The notes under the pieces: generated by a model
The model's database searches: none
The model's input: only the letters and a program-made list of their open reading frames with translations
What the model was told of the DNA's origin: nothing
In this document: positions 32,040 to 43,833 of the stretch, in pieces
Position numbering within the stretch: position 1 is the stretch's first letter
Layout of the letters: each line of letters starts with the position of its first letter
Source of the DNA: Homarus americanus
Taxonomy: Eukaryota; Arthropoda; Malacostraca; Decapoda; Nephropidae
Assembly (NCBI RefSeq): GCF_018991925.1
Contig: NW_024722158.1
Span: forward strand, 6,341,086-6,405,085
Direction: 5' to 3'
DNA: 64,000 nt
Translations under genes and position numbers: made by a program

Positions 32040-32327
32040 GAAGAATATAATGCTACCTCCTCCTTCTTCTTCCTTTCTTCTTTCCCTTTCTCTTTCCTCC
32101 CCCACCTTCGTGTTCCCTACTTCTCTCCCTCTTCCCTCTTGTTCCCTCCTCCTTTCTCGTCCTCCTCCCTTCCCTCTTCCCTCCTCCCACCCTTCTCTTC
32201 CTCTGCCTCCTCTCCTCTCTCCCCCTTGGTCAAATAGACAAAGCGAACAGAAGGACATAGCCACACAAATCAATGCCTGGAAATGAAGAAGTGATTCCAT
32301 GTACAGGCAATAAACAAAAGAGAAGGG

Positions 32328-32363
<36 letters not shown>

Positions 32364-32418
32364 GAAAAAAAGGAATGAGAGAGAATGAGAGGGAAGGTGG
32401 GAGAGGGTAGATAGAAGG

Positions 32419-32463
<45 letters not shown>

Positions 32464-32510
32464 AAAAGAAGGGAGAGAGAGGAAGAGAGATAGAGAGGGG
32501 GAGAGGAGGA
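32040..32510. repeat. Pyrimidine tract then purine tract
   Basis: CT-rich on this strand from 32040 to 32225, then GA-rich (32324-32510) with (GA)n runs at 32331-32360 and 32421-32461. The two halves are roughly complementary in composition. Confidence 0.88.
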
Positions 32511-32689
32511 AAAAGTGATGACGTGATTAAATGTAAACAGAACAAAGTGGAGGTGAAGTTTTGCCCTGGCGAGAGTGAGTAGAATCTACGCGTTTGGGGG
32601 AATGGTACACGATGATTGGTTCACTGCTTTCCGTGACGTTAGCTGGTGCTTCTCGCATTGAATTCCATATATGATGTGGTGTATCTCGA

Positions 32690-32825
32690 CCTAATCTGAC
32701 CTGACCTAATATGACCTTACGTAATTTATGCTGACCTGATCTGACTTAACCTAATCAAACCTAACCTAACCCAACCTCCACCACACCAAACCAAACCTCC
32801 ACCTAACCTAACCTAACCTAACCAC
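32690..32825. repeat. Degenerate (CCTAA)n, arthropod telomere-like
   Basis: ACCTAA, ACCTGA and ACCAAA pentamer-like words ending in a cleaner CCTAA run (32800-32822). Confidence 0.8.
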
Positions 32826-32945
32826 CATTACAGCAGCATACATCAAAATTCATATATACACTCAGAAACGACAACACCGCTACAATACACTTTTATACAC
32901 AGGCGGAATAACATTAAAATAGTAGGAAGCGTGTTAGGTCATCCT

Positions 32946-32948
<3 letters not shown>

Positions 32949-32995
<47 letters not shown>
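32949..32995. repeat. (GA)n microsatellite
   Basis: About 23 clean units, followed at 33042-33056 by a GACA run. Confidence 0.95.
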
Positions 32996-32998
<3 letters not shown>

Positions 32999-33498
32999 GC
33001 TTTCGGTGTATATAAATTCCTGTAGCCCCAAACACCAAAGACAGACAGACAGACAGATGGACAGATGATTAACCATATACCTGTAAGTATAACAAAGTAT
33101 ATAACAATGTAAGGTATATCAAGAAGAAACTACGGTATACTCTTAACAACGGTATATAGGTGCACAGGTAGTTATCGAACGACCCAAAAACACTACTCGA
33201 ATTCCAAATGGCGTATGAAAGCCACAGAGTAAAAAAAAAAAAAAAATATGACAGGGACAGATCCTACCAGCGTGTACGGCCGGGGGGCTACACACACACA
33301 CACACACACACACACTAGGGCCTCTCCTAACATACTCTCCCCTGCGATAGGTCCCTGAAATCCCCAACACCGTGCGTCACTGCCCCAAGTTTTTCCCCAT
33401 AAATCTTCAGGTAAAGGCTAACAGGGTCTTTTAATTACCTGCCATTCTTTACCTATATATGGTGGTTGATTTGTTCTAGTGAAGCTGGGACGTGGGGG

Positions 33499-33580
33499 GT
33501 AGGGGTTGTCAAGGGTGTCATGGGGGTCAGGGGGGTGTCAGGGGGGTGTCATGGGGGTGTGTCAAGGGGTGTCAAAATGG
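33499..33580. repeat. G-rich minisatellite, GGGGGGTGTCA unit
   Basis: Five or six copies of about 11-15 bases (GGGGGTCA, GGGGGGTGTCA, TGTGTCAAGG). Confidence 0.8.
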
Positions 33581-33799
33581 TGCCAAGTGCAGATGAGCAG
33601 AACCGGAGCCTATCTTTATTATATTTAGAAGGTATTGATAGGTAAGTACCATTAAGAGTTGCCTGTATATAAATTTGGGTTTGTTCCCGGTTGCAGGTAA
33701 GGGCTGGGAAATTAGTGAACTTGGAATTTAAATCCTTTTGAATCCTATTGAAAGCTTATATGCAGCTGTGGTCACGATATATTATATGTGTTGAACAGT

Positions 33800-33849
<50 letters not shown>

Positions 33850-34018
33850 GCAGCATCTACCATCACCACTACTACCACCATCTACCACCATCTACCACCA
33901 TCACCACTACTACCACCATCTACCACCACTACCACCATCACCACTACTACCACCATCTACCACCACTACCACCATCACCACTACTACCACCATCTACCAC
34001 CACTACCACCATCACCAG
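33800..34018. repeat. (CTA)n followed by a CCACCATCTACCACCACTA minisatellite
   Basis: A trinucleotide run (33800-33849) merges into about five copies of a 39-base unit made of ACC, ATC and ACT triplets. As every element is a triplet, frames stay open (TTTTI, HHHY). Confidence 0.93.
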
Positions 34019-34497
34019 TCACATGTAGGTATATAATAATATCATACAATACTCACCTGTAGGTAAATGATGTCCAACCAATGAGCTGCCATTACCATCA
34101 CGTTATAATTTTGGTCAATATTTAATAATTACTGATATTAATGAAGTACACAGGCAGTTGGTATTAATGGACTTCACTTTTTATCAATTTTTTTTTATTT
34201 TTAATTATTTATTACCCCAAATATAATAAGGAAAACACGTGTTACATTAATTCTGTTTACGAGTCGTTCTTAAATACCTATTGACCATTTCCTGTCTATC
34301 TATCTACCATTTCCTTTCATAATCATCTACTTCTCTATCTACCATTTCCTTTCTACTGTATCGTGTCCCTCAATACATAAACTACAAAATAAACTGAATC
34401 ACTGTCTTGATGCACTGTACTGTCTTATTTACACTAGTGGAGTAAATCTGAATTAAATCAACAATTATTGCTGGTAATGCTACGAGGTGACCAGCCG

Positions 34498-34506
34498 TGT
34501 GTGTGT

Positions 34507-34564
<58 letters not shown>

Positions 34565-34712
34565 GTTTACATTCTGGCGACTCTCTGGATCAATGTCTTG
34601 TGTGGAATGTTTATGTATGTACACACACACTTAGACACATGATTAACGTCTCCTGTACACACACACACACACACACACAGACAGATACACACACACACAC
34701 ACACACAGACAG

Positions 34713-34744
<32 letters not shown>
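34498..34744. repeat. (GT)n and (CA)n microsatellites in opposite phase
   Basis: GT run at 34498-34561 and CA runs at 34659-34744, the latter broken twice by ACAGACAGATAC. The two runs are complementary, so the 100-base interval between them could form the loop of a weak hairpin. Confidence 0.93.
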
Positions 34745-34750
<6 letters not shown>

Positions 34751-34754
34751 TTAC

Positions 34755-34846
34755 GAGTGAACACCGCGTATAGTAAACACCGTGTAGAGTGAACACCACA
34801 CTATATGAACACCACCTAGAATGAACCCCACATATAGTAAACACCG
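34755..34846. repeat. Minisatellite, TAGAGTGAACACCRC unit
   Basis: Five imperfect copies of 17-20 bases around ATAGTAAACACCGC. Confidence 0.75.
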
Positions 34847-34997
34847 CAGCGGCAGGAGTCCATTAATGTTCCCTCCCCAGTACATTACAAGACGTTCCCT
34901 AACACTTTCCTGAGGCTCGGTAAAGCGGCTTATGGAGGGAGTCTACCGAGTCTCTTTTACTCCTCCTCCTGTAGTCTTAAATGTGGCTCCTACTTTA

Positions 34998-34999
<2 letters not shown>

Positions 35000-35051
<52 letters not shown>

Positions 35052-35278
35052 CTCTTTCTCTCTCTGTCTTTATCTCTTCTTTTATCTCTCTCTCTCTTCC
35101 TTTATCTTTACGTCTGTCTGTCTCTCTCTTTCCATCTCTCCCTGCCTCTTTCCCTCTCTCCCTTCCCTCACTCTCTTGTTGTTGTTGTTATCTATTCTTC
35201 TCCTTCTCCTTCTCCTACTCTCTCATCTTCCTCTTTTATTCTCCTTTATCCCTTCTTCCTCCTCCTCCGTCTTTTACG
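35000..35278. repeat. (CT)n and pyrimidine-rich tract
   Basis: Clean CT run (35000-35045), then TCTTTCC-type pyrimidine DNA. 35280-35950 to its right is AT-rich with nothing recognised apart from the short dispersed repeat listed next. Confidence 0.92.
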
Positions 35279-35350
35279 AATATTAAAATTAAAAATAAAC
35301 ATCTACATAAACTAAAGATTAAAACATATAAAGTCAGACCTAAAAAAGTA

Positions 35351-35411
35351 ATGTTTATATTTATATTCTATTTTGGGTTCACGAATGTACATAAAAATTT
35401 GCATATAGCTT
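35351..35411 (+). repeat. Short dispersed repeat, also at 41861
   Basis: ATATTTATATTCTATTTTGG..ATAAAAATTTGCAT matches 41861-41921 in the same orientation at about 80 percent by eye. Confidence 0.7.
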
Positions 35412-35958
35412 TCATCTCCTCCGTCTTTTGTGTTTTTGATTTATATTCTATTTTGTTTGTTTTTGCATTGCTTTCAGTTTGGCGGGCGTCACCTCACAAA
35501 TTGGGCGTATAACCCCACAAAAAAACACGTGTAGTTTTTTTTAAGGGTATCAGCTTAAATGAGATTTATATAAACCAGCCATCCTGTTATTTCTGATGTG
35601 GTTTATATATTCAAGTGATTAGGATTTTTTAAAAACCTATTGATGATTAAATTTTTGTCTCTATATTTAACCAAGACTTAAAAAAACCCTGTAGAGGTTT
35701 TATTGTTACCAAGATGCCTTAAAAATAGGGTTTATTTTTGGCCAACTTCTGAATTCTGTTGTGTTTTTGGTTTAGTTTTATCTTCCCACATGATCTGAAT
35801 TCATTAAATCCTGCTGAAGGTTTTTTTATGCACATTTACCTTAAACCTGGGCTCATATAAACCACATCCTTTTACCTGTGATGGTCTGGTGTATGTACAC
35901 TACCTATAAATTCTAGTCATAAAACCAACTATTATCAGGTTTTGGGTTTTTATTTGTA

Positions 35959-35993
35959 GAGAGAAGAAGAAGAAGAAGAAATGGGAGGATGAA

Positions 35994-36025
<32 letters not shown>

Positions 36026-36124
36026 GGAGGAAGAAGAGGAGAAAAAGGAGCCTTGTGATGGTTAATATCAGTTCACCTAAATTTGATCATCCATGAACAA
36101 GGTGACAAGAGGAGGCTATGTACC

Positions 36125-36170
<46 letters not shown>
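35959..36170 (+). repeat. Conserved 80-base core between (GGA)n and (GA)n, copy 1
   Basis: The core at 36048-36128 (GAGCCTTGTGATGGTTAA ... CTATGTACCTGTG) is preceded by a GGA/GAA purine tract (35959-36047) and followed by (GA)n (36128-36170). The same arrangement occurs inverted at 41270-41445. Confidence 0.88.
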
Positions 36171-36173
<3 letters not shown>

Positions 36174-36687
36174 CTACGTAAACACTGGACAGAAAGCCAG
36201 ACAGACAGAGAGAATTACCAAAACAAAAGTATCTCTGTACCCTTTATAATACTACACATATTATATAAACGCAGACAGACAGAGTTAGCAAGACAAGACA
36301 AACTGCTAACACAAGCAGGTTGATCAACAGTGTCTGACAATTAGCATAGTTTAACTAGGACAATAGTGTGTTCAATTAAGCGTCAGAGTGTTGACCAGAT
36401 TAAAGGGACTCTCAATTTGATTATGTTACTTTAGCCAGAGTTCATTGTGTGTCTGGGTGTGTTACAGTGTGTGTGTGTGTTTTGGGTATGAGTGTCTGTG
36501 TGTGTGTTTGGTGTGTGTGTGTGTTATCAATGCCCTCTCAGACCCCACTCAGTATGAAAAAAAAAATCCTTATTCGTCCTGGGAAAAATATAAAACATAC
36601 AGTACATGTGAGCATTTGGTGGGTGGGTTTATATTTTCCTTGTATATCCTGGAGAAAAAATACTTCTTTGCTTTTTACCAGAAGAAA

Positions 36688-36688
<1 letters not shown>

Positions 36689-36742
<54 letters not shown>

Positions 36743-36955
36743 CGTTCTTTTTGAGAGAGATTAAAGGAGATAGACAAAGAAAGAAAGAAAGAAAAAGAGA
36801 GAGTGCTTGGGCTGTGGAGGCGGTGATGTGGGTCACGATTTGCATAAATTTTGTCTTCACTGAACAAAATAACCCACCCACCCACCTCACCCATCCACCC
36901 CTCACCCACCCACCCCACACCCCCTACAACACCCCCCCCTCACCCCACCATCACC
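36689..36955. repeat. (GA)n microsatellite, then ACCC-rich tract
   Basis: GA run at 36689-36738. C-rich CCACCCACCTC-type repeat at 36873-36955. The intervening 36740-36870 is ordinary sequence. Confidence 0.88.
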
Positions 36956-37138
36956 CCAACCCAGCCAACCAACCAAGAAGAATTCCGACAAAATCCACGC
37001 GTTTGGGGGGTCACGAATGAAATAACGCTCACTGATTGGTTCATTCTATACACCAAGTCGTTTACATTACCAGGAACTATTTTGGAATTTTCGATGAATA
37101 CAAAATGGCTGAGAAATAAATAAAAAGCATAAACGTCC

Positions 37139-37392
37139 ATCTCTCTCTCTCTCACTCTTTCTCTTCTCCTCTCTCTCTTCACTCATCTCCCTTCTCTCTG
37201 TCTCTTGGTCTCTTCTTCACTACTCCTCCCTTGCTCTCTCTCCCTTTCTTTGTCTTTCTATCTCACTATCTCTCTCCCTTTCTTTGTCTTTCTATCTCAC
37301 TATCTCTCTCCCTCTCTTTGTCTCTCTACTCTCTTCGTCACTATCTCCTGTCTCGCTCTTTCTCTTTATGTTTCCTCTCTTTCTCACCCCCC
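37139..37392. repeat. Pyrimidine-rich repeat, TCTCTCTCCCTTTCTTTG unit
   Basis: CT-rich with a visible 36-38-base unit (TATCTCACTATCTCTCTCCCTTTCTTTGTCTTTC) in two copies at 37238-37312. Confidence 0.85.
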
Positions 37393-37496
37393 CCCTCCCA
37401 GAGCCTCGTGGCCTACCTGACCAAGACAACAATTAAGGTGACGAGAAATCCCCGAACAGGTGTGTGGAGGATGACGCTCGTCCGTGAATTATGGCC

Positions 37497-37690
37497 CGTG
37501 ATGGAGGTCCGTGATGCAGGTACTACAGGTCCGTGATGCAGGTACTACAGGTCCGTGATGCAGGTACTACAGGTCCGTGAGGCAGGTACTACAGGTCCGT
37601 GAGGCAGGTACTACAGGTCCGTGATGCAGGTACTACAGGTCCGTGATGCAGGTACTACAGGTCCGTGATGCAGGTACTACAGGTCCGTGA
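37497..37690. repeat. 22-bp minisatellite, about 9 copies
   Basis: GGTCCGTGATGCAGGTACTACA tandem units. Two consecutive copies carry GTGAGGCAGG instead of GTGATGCAGG, which looks like unit homogenisation. CAGGTAC is the repeat core. Confidence 0.96.
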
Positions 37691-38594
37691 TGTCCGTAGA
37701 TGTGAAGGAATACGGCTAAAAAATAACATAGTGACAGCCACTTATACGGAGGAATCACGTTGCCCTTCCTACCGTATACAATAGCTGGCCGCTCCCTACA
37801 GCCGGATACAAGGGCAGGACACGCACCATAGCCAGCCCAGGTAGAGTTACCTGTGCGTGCCGGCTCTCGTTAGCTGGTCAACATCGATCGCGGGGTCTCA
37901 TGGTCACCTCGCTAATATGACCCCCCCGGCCAGCCACCACGTAAAGCAAACCTTGTTACCTGCCCCTACCTGATTACACTGTTATTATCTCTCTCTCTCT
38001 CTCTCTTTCTTCCTACCATTGTCCCCGTTTTCTCATCAACAGCCCTCTCTCTCACCTGCCTCCTCCCCCCCCTTCTTACCTCCTCTCTCTCTCTCTCTCT
38101 CTCTCTCAGACTCATACAAAGGAACGCCTGGGTGAGTGAGCCAGACTAAGTTACTTGTGGCATCTCTACCTAACCTTTTGTATTTATATATCTATTTATA
38201 ATAAAACCCAGGCTAGTCTCTGTCTGTCTGTATGTCTGTATGTATGTATGTACGCTTCTCTCTCTCTCAGTTCCACCTTCCCCAACTTCCTCTCCCCTCC
38301 CTCTCCCCTCCCTCTCCACACCTCTCATCAACACACACACCTCACCCCCCTCTCCTCGACACACTCCACGTAAAGACCAACCCTTATATACCAGGTGACG
38401 CTCTTGATTAATTAGTCAGGTGAGAAGTACCATCAATGTCTCCTTCAGATAGCAGTCAGTCTCACCTGGCCAATCAGTACCTGGCCATCCTACACTAAGG
38501 ACTCTCACTCTTCCTCTTTTCTAGTGTAGGATATTAAGTGATATCCTGCAGGAACATTAACACCTGGGAATAGTGCCATTGTCTCGATGAGTTG

Positions 38595-38885
38595 AGTAGG
38601 AATGGAGTGGGAATTTAAAGTGGGAATAGGTTGGGATTGTAGAATGGGAATAGAGTAAAACAAATATGGATATATGAATGGGAATGTAACATGAATACAG
38701 TGGGAATTTAAGTGGGAATGTAGTGAGAATTTAAGTGGGAATAGGTGAGAATTTGAGTGGAAATGTAGTGAGCATTTAAGTGGGAATACAGGGAGAATTT
38801 GAGTGGGAATGTAGTAGGAATTTGAGTGGGAACGTAGTAATAATTTGAGTGGGAAGGTAATGGGAATGTAGTGGAAATAGAGTAA
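38595..38885. repeat. Degenerate minisatellite, GTGGGAATKTAGTGAG units
   Basis: About 15 copies of a 16-18-base unit (GAGTGGGAATGTAGTGRGAATTT) over 290 bases, old and diverged. Confidence 0.85.
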
Positions 38886-39072
38886 TGCCCAGGTGATGAC
38901 TTAAGCCTAGACACGAAGATACACACACCTGGCCACAACCAACTAATCAACTGGTACACCCAACACAGCGGCCGAGTCAACCCTTGCCTCTCCCGCCAGG
39001 TGTAAACACAGGTAGACAGAGGGGCTGAGATTGACGTACGTGGGAGGGAGACTGAGGGATAGAGTTCACAGA

Positions 39073-39073
<1 letters not shown>

Positions 39074-39112
<39 letters not shown>

Positions 39113-39215
39113 CGTTTATTTCCCTCTCTCTACCTTTCTCTCTTCTTCTTCCTCCCTCCACTCCTCACTCTCCCCCTCCCTCCATCACACACACATTAGT
39201 TATCGTCACACAGGT
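39074..39215. repeat. (CT)n and pyrimidine-rich tract
   Basis: CT run 39074-39107, then CTCC-rich DNA. Confidence 0.88.
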
Positions 39216-39287
39216 AAAACATACAACAGGTGTTCTCAGGTAACTCTTGTGTTTACCTGTTAACTCCCCCCTTTGTCTTCTTCACAC

Positions 39288-39405
39288 AACACGCTGACTG
39301 GATGACTGACTGACTGGAAGACTGACTGACAGTGTGACTGAATGACTGGATGACAGACTGACTGACTGGATGCTTGGTTGACTAATTGACAAGCTGACTG
39401 GTTGG
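39288..39405. repeat. (GACT)n tetranucleotide array, degenerate
   Basis: GACTGACTGACTGGAT-type units of 4, 8 and 16 bases with many substitutions. Confidence 0.85.
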
Positions 39406-39597
39406 TTAACTGTGTGGACGAATAACTGACAACCAGATTTCCCTCCCAGACACCACCACCACAACAGTCTGGCCGGGTCCCCGCGGCTGTGTACAGAAGC
39501 AAACTACATTCTAGTAAATTTCTTGACTAAGTAAATATACCGAGACAACATCCTGAAGCGGTGGGGAGCAGGTGAACGACAACCACGGCAACCAGGT

Positions 39598-39669
39598 GGG
39601 GAGATGAGGGGAGAGGAGATATGAGGTGAGGGGAGATGAGGGGAGGGAAGATGGGGTGAAAGGAGAGGA

Positions 39670-39712
<43 letters not shown>

Positions 39713-40172
39713 AAAATACGTAGAGATACCGGGAAGATAAAAGTGAGAGGGAGAGGAGGAGAGGGAGGTGAAATAAGAGAAGTAGAGGGAGAGGGAGAGA
39801 GAGTAAATGGGAGGGAAGAACTGCAGAGGGAAGCGATGTGAGAGGTGAGAGCAAGAAGCGGGAGAGGAACAGTGTGGGAAGGAAGAATGAAAGGCAAATA
39901 GAAAGAGAAATGGAAAGAGGAGGAGGATAGGGAGAGAAAGAGGAGGAAGAGGAGAAGGAGGGGGAGGTGGTGGTGTAGGAGGTTGTTGAGGAAGGGAAGG
40001 AAGAGAGGGAAGAAGAGGAACTGGTAGTGTTAGAGGAAGAGGAGGTGGTGGAGGAGGAGAAGAAGAGTAGGAGAAGAGGAGGAGGAGAAGAAGAGAATGA
40101 AGAGGAGGAAGAGGTGAAAAAAGAGGAGGAGGAAGAAAATGAAGAGGAGGAGGAAGAAAATGAAGAGGAGGA
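39598..40172. repeat. Long purine-rich tract
   Basis: About 575 bases in which pyrimidines are rare: GGGGAGATGAGG units at the left, (GA)n at 39672-39710, then GAGGAGGAAGAAAATGAA units at 40050-40172. The 231-codon minus frame is Ser/Pro/Leu repeat translation. Mirror-like purine tracts can form intramolecular triplex. Confidence 0.93.
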
Positions 40173-41270
40173 AGAATACAGTATCCCCTCCCCCCACATG
40201 AGCCGGGTATTCCCCCCTTTTAAAATGGATGACCACAGATATGAACTTTTTATCAGTGTTACGTTTCAGAGTTTTTGTCCATTTGTCTTTTATTGTGAAT
40301 TATTTTGAAAATCCCCCCAAACACTGCCGTCGGGGCCCGGGAGGCGTAGAGCAGACAGACAGGGTTGATAGCTACCTCACCCCCGCCGTTCGTAAGCCCT
40401 TGCGGGGGATAAATTATAGTAATAAACGCAAGATGACTTTATTCTGTGTTAAATCCAGTTTAATATTTACCATTGTTTATATACCTCTTTGGTTTACATA
40501 CTTAATGAATCAAATATGAACCGTTATGATAATTTCCCTGAATAAATATCAATTTGTCGAACTCCTACAGCTGGCTATAGTAATTTTGTTTAACTAAAAA
40601 TGTATAAATAAATTAACAAATGAGTAATTCAATCAATAGACAGCGGCAGTAATAGTCTGTCATCTATGAGTGTCACCCTGACTCTCTCTCTCCGCCAGGT
40701 GGGACTGTCCCCCTCACGCCATTATCCCTCCGCCTGAAAACACGTGACCCCCCTCCCCCTCAACTTTTTCCTCTTAATGAGGCCCCTCGCCACTAATTAC
40801 GTCCTTGCATTTAGCAAAATGTTTACTGTCTACCTGAACCAACATCAAGGCCCTATCACCTCCCTGGCCATGGCCACTTGAGGATTTATGACGTTATTAT
40901 TCCGCCACCCCATTACACCTACACCCGCCAGAGATAGTGAGGGTCCTACACCCCCCTCACACTACAATGGTCAGGGATTCTTCTAGACACTTATATTAAA
41001 TTTCCTCCGTAATTGGTGATGTAATAACGCTATAATAACACGTTTAACTGGCTCACCTGACTTGCAGCACCAAAAATAACGTCAAGTACGATATCGCAAT
41101 GGCCCAGAGGCTGTGCCGTAACTAAGGGAAGGAAACTAACTCAGCAATTTACGACAATACGAGATTCTGGTCCGGGGTTTGTGGTTGGGTGAGGAAATAT
41201 TACTGGGCCTCGTGTTTACCTCAGTCTAGGGTGACCTGAACAAAGAAAACTATGGTAGTGGCGAGGGTGA
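40173..41270. other. About 1.1 kb without repeats or recognised gene
   Basis: Unique-looking sequence. A 96-codon plus frame (40229-40519) has mixed composition but no recognisable motif and no supporting splice sites. This is one of the few repeat-free stretches of the right flank and a reasonable place to look for an exon or enhancer. Confidence 0.3.
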
Positions 41271-41445
41271 CTCTCTCTCTCTCTCTCACAGGTTCATAGT
41301 CTCCTCTTGTCACCTTGTTCATGGATGATCAAATTTATGTGAACTGATATTAACCATCACGAGGCTCCTCTTTCTCCTCCTCTTCCTCTTCCTCGTCTTC
41401 TTCCTCCCCCTCTTCCTCCTCCTCTTCCTCTTCCTCTTTCTGCCC
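41270..41445 (-). repeat. Conserved 80-base core between (GA)n and (GGA)n, copy 2 (inverted)
   Basis: 41288-41367 is the reverse complement of 36048-36128 with about four mismatches. The CT run before it and the CCTCTT tract after it correspond to the GA and GGA flanks of copy 1, so the whole composite was mobilised or duplicated as a unit. Confidence 0.88.
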
Positions 41446-41501
41446 CACAAAACCTTCTCACTCACAGCTGGTTTTTATGAATCCAGGGTATATTGGTATG
41501 C

Positions 41502-41616
41502 AAACACACACACACACACACACACACATACACTGTGTTACATTGGACTCCAGGCTTCAAGACACCAAGGTAAAAATAACCCACCAATGGTTGTATAAGG
41601 AAAACACCACCGCCAG

Positions 41617-41667
<51 letters not shown>

Positions 41668-41668
41668 C
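41502..41668. repeat. (AC)n and (GACA)n microsatellites
   Basis: AC run 41502-41530. GACA run 41616-41668 with one AACA variant. Confidence 0.93.
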
Positions 41669-41860
41669 AATGCTTGACCCCTCCTCCCCCCCCACTCTGG
41701 TTCACACATACATGAATAAAAGATATGTGCGTAAAAATCGCTTGGAGGGGAGGTCTGAGGGTAGGGGGCTAAGGGCTGAGGGCTAGAGGTTCGGGCTGGG
41801 GGCTATGATATAGGGGGGGGGCTGGTGGAGGGCTAAAAATAAATTCTGGCCGAAAAAATA

Positions 41861-41921
41861 ATGTATATATTTATATTCTACTTTGGGCTTCCAGCATCCA
41901 TAAAAATTTGCATTTCTCTTG
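41861..41921 (+). repeat. Short dispersed repeat, copy of 35351
   Basis: Shares ATATTTATATTCTA.TTTGGG and CATAAAAATTTGCAT with 35351-35411. Followed within 15 bases by a GT run (41932-41958). Confidence 0.7.
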
Positions 41922-42030
41922 CATTTCTGGTGTGTATGTGTGTGTGTGTGTGTGTGTACAGTCATACATGTACAAACAAATTTCCATATTCTAGTGTGCA
42001 TGTATACATAACCTTAATAATGTATATATG

Positions 42031-42104
<74 letters not shown>

Positions 42105-42112
42105 TAATGATG

Positions 42113-42180
<68 letters not shown>

Positions 42181-42188
42181 AATAATAA
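42031..42188. repeat. (AAT)n microsatellite, about 50 units
   Basis: Uninterrupted but for ACAATGATG near 42100 and ATGATAATG near 42168. Open Ile, Asn and Tyr frames are artefacts. Confidence 0.97.
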
Positions 42189-42470
42189 CCACAACAAACA
42201 TTCAACAACTAATATACTACAACTCACAACATAACTAATAGCCTCAGGAGTTAATCTGATGGAACAAATTGTACAACTAACTAAGCTGAACAACATTTAT
42301 TTTTCCACTGGTCTTTTGTGCCATTGTTCACTGTACAAGCACACATTCAGCTGAACAATGGTGTCAAAATGGGTCGACGTACCTGGCCAGTTTACAGGTG
42401 ATAATGACTTACCTCAAATTCCATTATATTTATACAATGGATCTGTGTCGTGTCAATTGTTGCTTGTTTG

Positions 42471-42487
42471 TGTGTGTGTGTGTGTGT

Positions 42488-42532
<45 letters not shown>

Positions 42533-42592
42533 GTTAGAGATAGAGAGGATCAATAGTAACAGGTATTAGAGAGAGAGAGAGAGAGAGAGAGA
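42471..42592. repeat. (GT)n then (GA)n microsatellites
   Basis: GT run 42471-42531, GA run 42568-42592. Confidence 0.95.
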
Positions 42593-42644
42593 GGTCAGCA
42601 CTCTGGACGTGTTCGTTATCAAAAATAAGATGAAACATTTCTCA

Positions 42645-43035
42645 CTAGATATCAGACAATTTTTCCCCACAGACCAGACATTTTTTTCCCCAAAGATCAG
42701 ATAATTTTCCCTCAAGATCAGACATTCTTCCCTAAAGATTATATTGTTTCCTTTAGAGGTGAGACAAAATGTGACTTTTTCCCCTGCTACTAAGACATTC
42801 TTCCCCACCAACTGAAATGTTTCCCCTATCAGACATTATTCCCAGACATGTAGGACATTTTCCCCCAAGCTAGACATTTTTCCCCCACCAGATGAAACAA
42901 TCTTGACCTATACCAGACAATTTTTTCCCTACCAGCTCAAACATTTTTCCCCCCACCAGGACACTTTTCTCCCCCCGCCAGACATGAGACATTTTTACTC
43001 CGCCAGACATTTTTCCCCGTCATGTGAGACATTCT
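42645..43035. repeat. Degenerate array of CAGACATTTTTCCCC words
   Basis: About 15 irregularly spaced copies (every 20-35 bases) of a word close to CAGACATTTTTCCCC, with AGATCAGA and CCACCAG linkers. Variable spacing suggests a very old minisatellite. Confidence 0.8.
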
Positions 43036-43167
43036 CCCTGCAGGCTGGTAAAATTGGCGGGTTGGGAGCCATAATTTGGCGGGTGATCAGCGGGAGTATT
43101 AAGTTGGCGAGGAAGACGCGGGTAGTTTTCCGATCATATTACTGGTGAGGGTGTGACGGTGATGTTC

Positions 43168-43172
43168 AGGAG

Positions 43173-43203
<31 letters not shown>

Positions 43204-43464
43204 GGAGGAGGAAGAGGAGGGGAGGAGGAGGAGGAGGAGAAAGAGGAGGAGGAGGAAGAGGAGGAGGGAGGGAGGAGAAAGAGGAGGGAGAGGGAGAAGG
43301 AGGGAGGAGGAGGAGGAGGAGGAGGAGGAGGAGGAGGAAAGAGGAGGGAGGAGGGAAGAGGAGGAGGAAGAGGAGGGAGGAGGAAGAGGAGGAGAAGGAG
43401 GAGAAGAGGAGGGAGGAGGAAGAGGAGGAGGAGGAGGAGGAGGAGGAGGAAGAAGAGGAGAGAA
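43168..43464. repeat. Long (GGA)n-type purine tract
   Basis: About 295 bases with virtually no pyrimidine. GGA units are mixed with GAA and GGGA. Several nested repeats of GGAGGAAGAGGAGG are visible. Arg/Glu/Gly and Ser/Pro/Leu frames are artefacts. Confidence 0.97.
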
Positions 43465-43657
43465 AGACAAAACTCACACACCCCCCCTCACTCACACACA
43501 CCCCCCCTCACTCACACACACACACATACACACATAAAACATAAAACCTACATTCCTCGTCTGTGTGTGTGTGTGTGATGTATACATAATGATGATAACG
43601 ATGTTTATGGAGGCAATGGGTGATAAATTATTCCTACTACATCTTTAATCACTTTTT

Positions 43658-43660
<3 letters not shown>

Positions 43661-43722
<62 letters not shown>
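43661..43722. repeat. (CTGT)n microsatellite
   Basis: About 15 clean units. Confidence 0.97.
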
Positions 43723-43792
43723 TTTAATTCATCCATTGGCACGTTGCACTAATTGGATTTCCAAGGCTATCTATCAATCTATCTGTGAGGAT

Positions 43793-43796
<4 letters not shown>

Positions 43797-43833
<37 letters not shown>

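Noticed and set aside
39504..40199. 231-codon Ser-rich minus frame
   Set aside because: Reads the complement of a purine tract.
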